Positions 8,845 through 16,359 of a DNA stretch of 37,518 bases are shown here, piece by piece (position 1 is the stretch's first letter; each line of letters begins with the position of its first letter). The position numbers and the translations under genes are program-made. The notes beneath the pieces were generated by a model. It did no database searches. It was not told the DNA's origin and was given only the letters and a program-made list of their open reading frames with translations. The stretch spans positions 1 to 37,518 of the forward strand of contig NZ_LDJK01000047.1 in NCBI RefSeq assembly GCF_001431535.1, given 5' to 3'. Source of the DNA: Stenotrophomonas chelatiphaga. GTDB taxonomy: Bacteria; Pseudomonadota; Gammaproteobacteria; Xanthomonadales; Xanthomonadaceae.

Positions 8845-8890
8845 TCCACTACGTTGAAGTGAACACTAGTGCGGAGTTCAACCTAGTGGA
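8845..8890. promoter_or_regulatory. candidate PadR operator, 46-bp palindrome
   Basis: Dyad centred at 8867.5 with 23-nt arms, 18 of 23 positions matching. The strongest blocks are TCCACTA and GTTGAA on the left, TTCAAC and TAGTGGA on the right, and a perfect core CACTAGTG. It begins 10 bp upstream of the padR ATG. On the minus strand it contains TTGAAC and TTCAAC separated by 17 bp, a weak -35/-10 pair, so bound protein would cover the promoter. Confidence 0.75.
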
Positions 8891-8990
8891 ATAGGCCGGA
8901 CGTCACGGTGTCGTGCAGCCGCCGTGCCCGGCGCTGGCAGGAAACCGTGGCCTCGCGCATGATCGGGCTCTCTTTCCTGAAAGGCTCACC

Positions 8991-9890
<900 letters not shown>

Positions 9891-9893
9891 CGC

Positions 9894-10766
9894 TCAGCGG
9901 CGCTGGCTGACCGCCACGCTGCCCAGGATCAGTGCGCCGGCCAGCAGCATCTGCAGGGTGACCGGCTCGCCCAGCAACAGCCAGGCGAACGCGGCGCCGA
10001 ACAGCGGCACCAGGTAGGTCACGGTGGAGGCGCGCGAGGGGCCGATGCGGGCGATCAGCCGGTAGAACATCAGGAAGGCCAGCCCGGTACAGACCACGCC
10101 CAGCGCCACCGCGCAGGCCCATGCAGCGCCCGGCACCGGGCCCTGCGGCCAATGGGTGAGCGCCATCGGCAGCATCCACAACGAAGCGCATCCCAGCGTT
10201 GCCGCCGCCGACGCCGCCGGCGGCAGGCCGGTCACGTGGCGCTTCACCAGGTTCACGCCCAGCCCATACAGCAGCGACGCCAGCGCACCGGCGACGACCG
10301 CCGCGCCGATGCTCAACCCGGCGACTTTGGCGGTAGCCAGCACCACTACGCCACTGAACCCGACCAGCAGTGCAAGTGCGCGTCGCATGCCGATTTTTTC
10401 GCCGAAGAACAGGAAGGCGATGAGCGCGGCGAACAGCACCGTCATCGCATTGCAGATCGCCCCGATCGCCGCTGGTGCCCGTTCGGCAGCCCATGCGAAA
10501 AGCACGAAGGGCACGGCGGAATTGATCAGCCCGATCGGCGCCAACCACAGCCAGCGACGCGCCGGGAACTGCGCCCGCGCACGCCACAGGAACGGCAGCA
10601 GCACCAGCGCGCCGAGCACCAGCCGCAGTTCCACCAGCGCATAGGGACCGAAGTGGGGCACGGCTACGCGCATGAACAGGAACGAGCAGCCCCAGATGGC
10701 GCCCAGCAGGGTCAGCTCCAGTGGCGTACGCCAGTCGCGTTCCAGCGCCTGCGGCAACGCGCTCAT
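9894..10766 (-). CDS. EamA/DMT-family transporter
   Basis: Inner-membrane transporter of 290 residues with about ten transmembrane helices arranged as two EamA repeats. The first starts at LELTLLGAIWGCSFLFMRVA and the second at LYGLGVNLVKRHVTGLPPAA. ERAPAAIGAICNAMTVLFAALIAF and GPSRASTVTYLVPLFGAAFAW (at about 90-115 and 235-255) are the repeated family signatures at the end of each half. Substrate unknown; the family exports amino acids, metabolites or drugs. The ATG at 10766 begins the homologous part, while the frame is open much further upstream only because it is antisense to the LysR gene. It is divergent from that LysR regulator, which probably controls it. Confidence 0.9.
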   Translation of the reverse strand: MSALPQALERDWRTPLELTLLGAIWGCSFLFMRVAVPHFGPYALVELRLVLGALVLLPFLWRARAQFPARRWLWLAPIGLINSAVPFVLFAWAAERAPAAIGAICNAMTVLFAALIAFLFFGEKIGMRRALALLVGFSGVVVLATAKVAGLSIGAAVVAGALASLLYGLGVNLVKRHVTGLPPAASAAATLGCASLWMLPMALTHWPQGPVPGAAWACAVALGVVCTGLAFLMFYRLIARIGPSRASTVTYLVPLFGAAFAWLLLGEPVTLQMLLAGALILGSVAVSQRR

Positions 10767-10898
10767 GGCTGCCTCCTGGGAATCACCTGCACCACCATGC
10801 CGCTCTCCTGCTGTCGGGTTGCCCAGCTTCGCGCTGCCGCGCAGGGCCCGCAAGCGCGTAGTATCGCTGCCAGCCACAAATCCGGCTTGAGGCTCGCC

Positions 10899-11843
10899 AT
10901 GCTCCTGCGCCCGTCCCTGCTGCCCGCCCTCGGTGTGTTCGCCGTTGCCGCGCGCCACCAGAACTTCGCCGCCGCCGCGCAGGAGCTGAGCCTCACCGCC
11001 AGCGCGGTCAGCCACCAGGTGCGCCGCCTCGAACAGCAACTCGGCAGCGCGTTGTTCCTGCGCCATGCGCGCGGTGTGCGCCTCACCGCCGAAGGTCGCC
11101 AGTTGGCCGATGCGGCCAGCGCCGCGCTGTCCGACCTGGCCACGGTCGCCAGCCATCTCAGGCCGCACGCCGACAGCGTGCCGTTGCGGATCACCACGCT
11201 GCGCTCGCTGTCCTACTGCTGGTTGCTGCCGCGCCTGCCACGCTTCACCGGGATGCATCCGCAGGTGCGGATCGAACTCCACACCGGCAGCGGCCTGGAC
11301 CGCTTCGACGACAATGGGCCCGAGGTCGGCATCCGCTACGGGCTGGGACAATGGCCCGGCCTGCACGCGCGCCACCTGATGGACGATGACCTCTTCCCGG
11401 TCGCCTCACCGGCGCTGGCCGGCGTGCACGGCCTGCAGGACCCTGCGCCCATCGCCCGCCTGCCGCTGCTCAGTGATCTGTCACCGCAGGGCTGGCGGGA
11501 CTGGTTCCGGCATGCGGGCGTACGCGTGCCGGCAGCGCTGCCGCCGGTGCATACCTTCGCCGACAGCGCCGATGCCATGCGCGCAGCGGTGTACGGCATG
11601 GGCGCGGTGCTGGCGCGCCGGCACATCGCCCAGCCCTACCTGCAACGCAACGAGGTGGTGCGCCTGCCGGGCCCGGTGATGAAGGCGCGCTATGCGTACT
11701 ACGTAGTGAACAGTGATACGCAGGCGCCCTCGCCCCCGGCACGCGCCTTCATCGACTGGCTGCTGCGCGAAGCGCTCGACGAGCGCACGCCGATGCCGGC
11801 GCCACCACCGCAGCCGCCGGGGCGTGCCGTACAGGACGCGTGA
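10899..11843 (+). CDS. LysR-family transcriptional regulator (GcvA-like)
   Basis: Regulator of 314 residues. The N-terminal winged helix-turn-helix is typical: LGVFAVAARHQNFAAAAQEL, then SLTASAVSHQVRRLEQQLG as recognition helix, then LFLRHARGVRLTAEGRQL. The effector domain starts near residue 95 (LRITTLRSLSYCWLLPRLPRF) and includes DRFDDNGPEVGIRYGLGQWPG, close to the GcvA/AmpR branch of LysR proteins. The C-terminal 20 residues are proline-rich. It is divergent from the EamA gene across 132 bp, the classic layout in which a LysR protein controls its neighbour. A TAGTAT hexamer near 10858 could be a -10. The inducer is unknown. Confidence 0.92.
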   Translation: MLLRPSLLPALGVFAVAARHQNFAAAAQELSLTASAVSHQVRRLEQQLGSALFLRHARGVRLTAEGRQLADAASAALSDLATVASHLRPHADSVPLRITTLRSLSYCWLLPRLPRFTGMHPQVRIELHTGSGLDRFDDNGPEVGIRYGLGQWPGLHARHLMDDDLFPVASPALAGVHGLQDPAPIARLPLLSDLSPQGWRDWFRHAGVRVPAALPPVHTFADSADAMRAAVYGMGAVLARRHIAQPYLQRNEVVRLPGPVMKARYAYYVVNSDTQAPSPPARAFIDWLLREALDERTPMPAPPPQPPGRAVQDA

Positions 11844-11924
11844 GCAAGGGCCCTGTTCCACCGTCACCCGCTCTTTTCCGGCCGCTGGCTAGGCTGGGGT
11901 CCTGTTTCCCACCAGGACCATCCC

Positions 11925-12218
11925 ATGGCAATGCTGCGACTGCGAATTACCGGATCTGAAGACGACGCGCGTGCGATCAGCGACCTGCTGCTGGGCATCG
12001 AAGGCATCGAGCATGTCGAAGAGACCGACGACCTGATGCCGAAGATGGACGACGACGATTCCAGTTCGGCCGGCCTGTCCGATGACATCGGCCCGGGCAG
12101 CCATGAACTGGAAGTGGAAGTCGGCAACGAAAGCACCGCGCAGAAGGTGCGCGATGCAGTGCAGGAGCTGGCCCTGGAGCTGGATGTGTTCGTCGAATAC
12201 GAGACCGACGAAGGCTGA
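11925..12218 (+). CDS. small acidic protein of unknown function
   Basis: Protein of 97 residues with no signal peptide or membrane segment. It begins with a beta strand-like MAMLRLRITGSEDDARAISDLL and ends with HELEVEVGNESTAQKVRDAVQELALELDVFVEYE (residues 61-94), joined by an acidic, serine-rich loop (MDDDDSSS). The strand-helix-strand pattern twice over suggests a ferredoxin-like or ACT-like fold, which is inference only. I do not recognise a named family. The start is supported by AGGA about 6 nt upstream. It is convergent with the DUF4349 lipoprotein gene. Confidence 0.75.
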   Translation: MAMLRLRITGSEDDARAISDLLLGIEGIEHVEETDDLMPKMDDDDSSSAGLSDDIGPGSHELEVEVGNESTAQKVRDAVQELALELDVFVEYETDEG

Positions 12219-12233
12219 TCCGGCGCGGTTGAA

Positions 12234-12253
12234 AGGGCGGGTCAACCCGCCCT
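12234..12253. terminator. hairpin at convergent gene ends
   Basis: Perfect 8-bp stem AGGGCGGG / CCCGCCCT with loop TCAA. It overlaps the stop codon (TGA, minus strand, 12244-12242) of the DUF4349 gene and lies 15 bp past the stop of the small acidic protein gene. There is no T-run. Confidence 0.5.
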
Positions 12254-13048
12254 GCGCGCACGCCGCCGGCGCCACAGGCGCAGGCCGATCCAGCCGATGA
12301 TGCTGCCGACCACCAGCACCGGCAGCAGCGCGGCGATGGCGCGTATCAGGTAGGCGATGCTGGTGGTCAGGATCGCTCCCGATTCGGACAGCGCCATGCC
12401 GATTTCATTGCGGCTGCGCTGGCCGGACGGTGCGTTGAACTGCATCGTGACCAGCTGCGTATCGATGCGTCGGCGCTGCTGCGCCGCGTCCTTGTTGGCC
12501 TGTTCCACCCCCGCCTCGATTTCCGACAGCCGCTGGGTGATGACCAGCAGGTCGGCCAGTTTGATGTCCTTGCTGTCCTGGTAGGCAAGCAGGCGCTCGT
12601 GCTCCTTCTGCAGCCGCGCCTTGGCCAAGGCGGTATCCGCAACCTGCTGGGCGAGGTCTTCGGCATGGGTGTTGCGCGATGACACCTCGCCGCCCTGCCC
12701 GGCCAATCCGATGATCGGCTCCACGCCCTTCGGCGCGATGCGCACGCGGATCGAACCGCTGGGATACTCCCCGCCCTGCTGACCCACCTGCAGCACCGCG
12801 CAGTCGCCGAAGCGGGCGGACTGGCAGGCATCGGCGATCTGCTTGACCCGTGGCCCGATCTGCACCGCGTCCAGGCGGATGTCCAGGTCATGCTCGTAGG
12901 CCAGCGATGCCCCTTCCGGTGACATCACCGCACCGGCAGCGCCGGCACCCGCATCGGCCGCTGCCTCGTGCCTGCCGCAGCCGGCCAGCATCAGCACAAC
13001 GGCTGCCGCCACCGCAAGCGCCGGGTAGCGCACTGTTGCACAGCTCAC
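12242..13048 (-). CDS. DUF4349-type membrane lipoprotein
   Basis: Envelope protein of 268 residues. The N-terminus is a lipoprotein signal peptide with lipobox LAGC (Cys24). A globular part (IRVRIAPKGVEPIIGLAG; SSRNTHAEDL) is followed by a long, charged, coiled-coil-like segment (about residues 125-205, LAKARLQKEHERLLAYQDSK) and a C-terminal transmembrane helix (AIAALLPVLVVGSIIGWIGL) with an arginine-rich cytoplasmic tail. This order is typical of DUF4349 proteins, whose function is not established. The start is taken as GTG at 13048 because it overlaps the upstream TGA as GTGA and gives a clean signal peptide. It is coupled to the GFA-family gene. Confidence 0.85.
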   Translation of the reverse strand: MSCATVRYPALAVAAAVVLMLAGCGRHEAAADAGAGAAGAVMSPEGASLAYEHDLDIRLDAVQIGPRVKQIADACQSARFGDCAVLQVGQQGGEYPSGSIRVRIAPKGVEPIIGLAGQGGEVSSRNTHAEDLAQQVADTALAKARLQKEHERLLAYQDSKDIKLADLLVITQRLSEIEAGVEQANKDAAQQRRRIDTQLVTMQFNAPSGQRSRNEIGMALSESGAILTTSIAYLIRAIAALLPVLVVGSIIGWIGLRLWRRRRARRAG

Positions 13049-13401
13049 GCATCGGCTCCGTTGAATGCCGTCACCGTCAATCCATCCAGCGCCACGCCAG
13101 GAAGGCAACGCACATTCACCGCGACCATGGCCTGTCCACTGCGGGGATCGACGCCTTCGCTGAACGGGGCGATGCCACACTGGGCGCAGTAGTGATGCTG
13201 CAAGTGGTGCTTGTGGAACTGGTAGGTCGCCAGCTGGGCGGGGTCGCTGGACAGCACCAAGGCCTCGCGCGCGGCGAACCACAGCAGGCCCCCGCGGCGG
13301 CGGCACAGGGAACAGTTGCAGTCGATGACCTCGGTGACCGGTTCATCGGCCTGTACGGTGAACGCAATCCGGCCGCAATGGCAGCTTCCTTCGTACTGCA
13401 T
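13045..13401 (-). CDS. GFA-family zinc-binding protein
   Basis: Cytoplasmic protein of 118 residues of the glutathione-dependent formaldehyde-activating (Gfa) fold. The metal ligands are visible: CHC at residues 7-9, C28, C30 and C33 in CNCSLCRRRGG, and C72 and C75 in HYCAQCGI. This is the usual two-zinc set. Many family members have no proven formaldehyde role, and no formaldehyde dehydrogenase gene is nearby, so the substrate is unknown. The ATG at 13401 is chosen for its strong ribosome binding site, GGAGGTGG, 3 nt upstream. The gene overlaps the DUF4349 gene by 4 bp and is divergent from the DUF885 gene. Confidence 0.9.
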   Translation of the reverse strand: MQYEGSCHCGRIAFTVQADEPVTEVIDCNCSLCRRRGGLLWFAAREALVLSSDPAQLATYQFHKHHLQHHYCAQCGIAPFSEGVDPRSGQAMVAVNVRCLPGVALDGLTVTAFNGADA

Positions 13402-13505
13402 GATCCACCTCCACGTGGGAATGCGACGATGGTAATCCTTTGGCACGCAGACAGGGCGACGGCCCCGGCCTATGCTTGGCGATTGACCCCAAGACAGGAT
13501 TGCCG

Positions 13506-15317
13506 ATGCGCCAGCATCTCCTTGCCCTCGCCCTGATCGCTGCCCTCGGCGGCTGCCAGCAGGCCGACGCCCCCGCCTCCGCCACCCCGCCCGCCGCCGC
13601 GCCGGCGCAGGCCGCCGATGCGGCCGCCGATGCGGCCTTCGCCGATCTGTCCAAGCGCGCCCTGGACAGCTGGATGCAGCTCTCGCCGGTGGGTGCCACG
13701 CAGATCGGCGACCACCGCTTCGACAGCGAGATCGACGATCTCAGTGCCGCGGGGCAACAGAAGACCCTGACCGCCTACAAGGGCCTGCTCGCCGAGCTGG
13801 AGAAAATGGACGTGGCCAAGCTGGGCCGCGAAAACCAGGTGGATGCCGCGATCCTGCGCAACCAGCTGCAGTCGGACATCTGGAATGCCGAGGTGCTGCA
13901 GTCCTCCAAGTGGGATCCGCAGATGTACAACGGCCTGGCCGGCAGCGCGATCTACGGCCTGATGGCGCGCGAGTTCGCACCGCTCCCCGAGCGCCTGAAG
14001 TCGGCGACCGCGCGCATGGAGAAAATCCCGGCGATCTTCGCCCAGGCCCGCGAAAACCTGGATCCGGCCCGCGTGCCGAAGATCCATGCCGAAACGGTGG
14101 CCAAGCAGAACCGCGGCATCCTCAGCATCGTCGATACCTTCATCACCCCGCACATCGGCGAACTGCCGCAGGCCGACCAGCAGCGCCTGCAGGCCGCCAT
14201 CGATGGGCTGAAGAAGGCCGTGGACGAGCAGCAGCAGTGGCTGGACAAGACCCTGGTGCCCAATGCCAAGGGCGAATTCCGCGTCGGTGCCGAGCTGTAC
14301 GACCAGAAGCTGAAGTTCGCGCTGAACTCCTCGCTGTCGCGGCAGGAGATCGGCGAGCGTGCACGTGCCGAACTCAAGCGCGTGCGCCAGGACATGTATG
14401 GCATCGCCCAGACCGTGCTGAAGGACAAGCCGGGCGCACCGGAAATGCCGGCGCAGCCGAGCGACGCGCAGCAGCAGAAGGCGATCGAAGCGGCGCTGGA
14501 ACTGGCCTACGCCGACAAGCCGGCCCGCGACAAGGTCGTGGAAGATGCCAAGGCCGCACTGGACCAGTCCACCGCGTTCGTGCGCGAGCATGACCTGATG
14601 ACCCTGCCCGATGCGCCGGTGGACATCATCCTGATGCCCGAATTCCAGCGCGGCGTGGCCGTGGCCTACTGTGATTCGCCCGGTCCGCTGGACAAGAACC
14701 TGAAGACCTTCTACGCGGTCTCGCCGATCCCGGATGACTGGAACGACAAGCAGGTCGACTCGTTCCTGCGCGAGTACAACTCACGCATGATCCACCTGCT
14801 GAGCATCCACGAAGGCACCCCGGGCCACTACCTGGAAGGCTGGCACTCGGCCAAGTTCCCGTCCACCCTGCGCGCGGTGCTGCGCTCGGGCCTGTTTGCC
14901 GAAGGCTGGGCGGTCTACACCGAGCGCATGATGCAGGAGCAGGGGTATCTCGACAACGATCCGCTGTTCCACCTGGTGCAGCTGAAGTTCTACCTGCGCA
15001 CCATTTCCAACGCGATCCTGGACCAGGGCGTGCACGTGGACAACTGGACGCGCGAACAGGCGATGCACCTGATGACCCACGATGCGTTCCAGCAGGAAAG
15101 CGAAGCGTCGGGCAAGTGGGTGCGCGCGCAGCTGACGTCGGCGCAGCTGCCGACCTACTTCGTCGGTGCGCAGGAACACTTCGACACGCGCAAGGCCGCG
15201 CAGGAAAAGCTGGGCGACCAGTTCAACCTGAAGGCCTACCACGACAAGATGCTGTCCTACGGCGCCCCGCCGGTGCGTTTCGCGCGCCAGCTGATGCTGG
15301 ACCAGCCGATCGAGTAA
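13506..15317 (+). CDS. DUF885-family lipoprotein, putative metallopeptidase
   Basis: Exported protein of 603 residues. The N-terminus is a lipoprotein signal with lipobox ALGGC (Cys17) followed by an Ala/Pro-rich linker. The rest is the DUF885 domain, a mostly helical fold related to M32-like metallocarboxypeptidases. The key motif is IHEGTPGHYLEGWH (first His about residue 435), with GLFAEGWAVYTERMM about 25-35 residues later supplying the likely third ligand. Close to the C-terminus, HDAFQQESEASGKWVRAQLT and PTYFVGAQEHF are also conserved in the family. The substrate is unknown, probably peptides. AGGA lies about 6 nt upstream of the ATG at 13506. The gene ends before a strong terminator and appears monocistronic. 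Confidence 0.9.
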   Translation: MRQHLLALALIAALGGCQQADAPASATPPAAAPAQAADAAADAAFADLSKRALDSWMQLSPVGATQIGDHRFDSEIDDLSAAGQQKTLTAYKGLLAELEKMDVAKLGRENQVDAAILRNQLQSDIWNAEVLQSSKWDPQMYNGLAGSAIYGLMAREFAPLPERLKSATARMEKIPAIFAQARENLDPARVPKIHAETVAKQNRGILSIVDTFITPHIGELPQADQQRLQAAIDGLKKAVDEQQQWLDKTLVPNAKGEFRVGAELYDQKLKFALNSSLSRQEIGERARAELKRVRQDMYGIAQTVLKDKPGAPEMPAQPSDAQQQKAIEAALELAYADKPARDKVVEDAKAALDQSTAFVREHDLMTLPDAPVDIILMPEFQRGVAVAYCDSPGPLDKNLKTFYAVSPIPDDWNDKQVDSFLREYNSRMIHLLSIHEGTPGHYLEGWHSAKFPSTLRAVLRSGLFAEGWAVYTERMMQEQGYLDNDPLFHLVQLKFYLRTISNAILDQGVHVDNWTREQAMHLMTHDAFQQESEASGKWVRAQLTSAQLPTYFVGAQEHFDTRKAAQEKLGDQFNLKAYHDKMLSYGAPPVRFARQLMLDQPIE

Positions 15318-15362
15318 GTGCGTCTGTCCGATCCCGGGCAGGCCTGCTGGCACGCTGAACGC

Positions 15363-15388
15363 AAAGCGCCCCGTGAGGGGCGCTTTTT
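15363..15388 (+). terminator. intrinsic terminator of the DUF885 gene
   Basis: Perfect 10-bp stem AAAGCGCCCC / GGGGCGCTTT, loop GTGA, ending in a run of five T, 46 bp after the stop codon. The A-rich 5' arm means it could also work for transcripts from the minus strand. Confidence 0.9.
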
Positions 15389-15417
15389 CATTTCAGCACG
15401 GCAGCGTCAGGGCCGTG

Positions 15418-15633
15418 TCAGACACGGTTGCAGGAGAGGCGATCGACATTGAAGTACCCATGCTCGTAGCGGATGATTTCCTTGGCATGGATCTCAGAGT
15501 CTGCGTTTATTCTCTGCATAGTGGGTGCACCGCGGAGCAGGAATGTGCACTGGTACGGTGCCACCGCTGCGGTTGCCGCTGTCGATGAAAAAAGTATCGC
15601 TGCGGCGATCAACATGTGCAGGTGTCGGATCAT
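15418..15633 (-). CDS. small secreted two-cysteine protein A
   Basis: Protein of 71 residues. MIRHLHMLIAAAILFSS and the following Ala-rich stretch form a signal peptide with cleavage near AATAA, leaving about 48 residues. The mature part has exactly two cysteines, one five residues or so from its start (APYQCTF) and one near its end (VDRLSCNRV), able to form a single disulphide. It resembles the protein encoded at 15963-16181: both have C, then A-D/N-S-x3-A, an arginine, F-x2-D-R and a final Cys. No named family is recognised. GC content here is visibly lower than in neighbours. The ribosome binding site is weak and Met7 is an alternative start. Confidence 0.65.
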   Translation of the reverse strand: MIRHLHMLIAAAILFSSTAATAAVAPYQCTFLLRGAPTMQRINADSEIHAKEIIRYEHGYFNVDRLSCNRV

Positions 15634-15962
15634 CTGTCAGGTCTCATGATCGGGCGAAGGCAGCGCAGCCGGATGGTCGCTGCAGCTCCAGTGTCCTTGC
15701 GATGCTTCATCTTGTCAGGAGGCTGGAGCACCACCGGATGACGCGTGCTGCGGCACACTTCAGAGGCCTATCGCAGCTTTGCCGCGAGGCGGAATCCCTG
15801 ACGCTGTAACCAGGGGTTATCTGATCGCGATCACAGATCCAGCGTGCAAGGCTGCGCGCGAACGCGCCTGCTGCGAATGCCGGGCGACGTCCTGTCGCCG
15901 CGGGGCAAGACTATGGGCAAGCCGATGGAATCCGCCACCGGCCCAAACCCCAGGTGACCAGA
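15634..15962. other. 329-bp divergent intergenic region
   Basis: The region separates the start codons of the two small secreted protein genes. Several short frames are open but none has a ribosome binding site or recognisable protein. The only strong element seen is the Clp/CRP-like site at 15820-15835. The length is unusually large for this compact window, consistent with divergent promoters or an undetected small RNA. Confidence 0.6.
15820..15835. promoter_or_regulatory. Clp/CRP-like binding site
   Basis: TCTGA-N6-TCACA, with nine of ten half-site bases matching the CRP/Clp consensus TGTGA-N6-TCACA. It contains the perfect palindrome TGATCGCGATCA. It lies 128 bp before the plus-strand small gene and about 187 bp before the minus-strand one. 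Clp is the CRP-family regulator of Xanthomonadaceae. Binding is inferred. Confidence 0.5.
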
Positions 15963-16181
15963 ATGATCAAGCCCATTGCCGCTACCCTGCTTTTATCCTT
16001 CGCCAGTCTCTCTGCGCACGCGGCATCAACGTGGCGCTGTGATTACATCTATGAAGGCGATATCGCCGACAGCCATTACGTGGAGGCCAATTCGCAGAGC
16101 CAGGCCATGCAGCGCACGCGTGAATGGGCAGCAGGACAGAACTTCCTGATCGACCGTTTCCTCGGGTGCCGCCCGGCCTGA
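15963..16181 (+). CDS. small secreted two-cysteine protein B
   Basis: Protein of 72 residues. MIKPIAATLLLSFASLSAHA is a clean signal peptide, leaving about 51 residues that begin ASTWRCDYIYEG and end FLIDRFLGCRPA. Two cysteines near the two ends could form one disulphide. The spacing of conserved positions parallels protein A at 15418-15633, so the two look like diverged paralogues in divergent orientation. The ATG at 15963 is chosen because AGGTGA lies 5 nt upstream; the GTG at 15954 is an unlikely start. No known family or function is recognised. Small periplasmic or secreted factor is as far as the sequence goes. Confidence 0.7.
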   Translation: MIKPIAATLLLSFASLSAHAASTWRCDYIYEGDIADSHYVEANSQSQAMQRTREWAAGQNFLIDRFLGCRPA

Positions 16182-16241
16182 AGCATTGGCGAAACCGGTT
16201 GCAGGGCCCGACACGCCCTGTAGCTGAAATGCCGCATCAAC

Positions 16242-16265
16242 GGGGCGCCCAGCCATGCTCGGCGT
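16242..16265 (+). repeat. partial SMAG-like palindrome
   Basis: Shares GCGCCCAGCC and GCTCGGCG with the copy at 16282-16305 but lacks the GTAG head. It is probably a decayed third copy in the same cluster. Confidence 0.5.
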
Positions 16266-16281
16266 CCTGCCGACCGAACCG

Positions 16282-16305
16282 GTAGCGCCCAGCCGTGCTC
16301 GGCGG
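16282..16305 (+). repeat. SMAG-like GTAG palindrome, plus orientation
   Basis: GTAG head followed by CGCCCAGCC, then GTGCTCGGCGG, forming an imperfect hairpin. It matches 21 of 24 positions with the inverted copy at 16333-16356. The two face each other with GTAG ends outward, a REP-doublet arrangement. Confidence 0.75.
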
Positions 16306-16332
16306 CTTCTGATGGATCGCCACGGAAGGCAT

Positions 16333-16356
16333 CCGCCGAGCGTGGCTCGGCGCTAC
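16333..16356 (-). repeat. SMAG-like GTAG palindrome, minus orientation
   Basis: On the minus strand it reads GTAGCGCCGAGCC then ACGCTCGGCGG, a 7-bp GC-rich stem (GCCGAGC/GCTCGGC). It lies 3 bp past the stop codon of the ABC exporter gene, so the doublet may serve as its 3'-end structure. Confidence 0.75.
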
Positions 16357-16359
16357 CCA

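Noticed and set aside
10152..10898. Long N-terminal extension of the LysR protein
   Set aside because: It is antisense to the EamA gene and lacks homology. The HTH domain begins just after the ATG at 10899.
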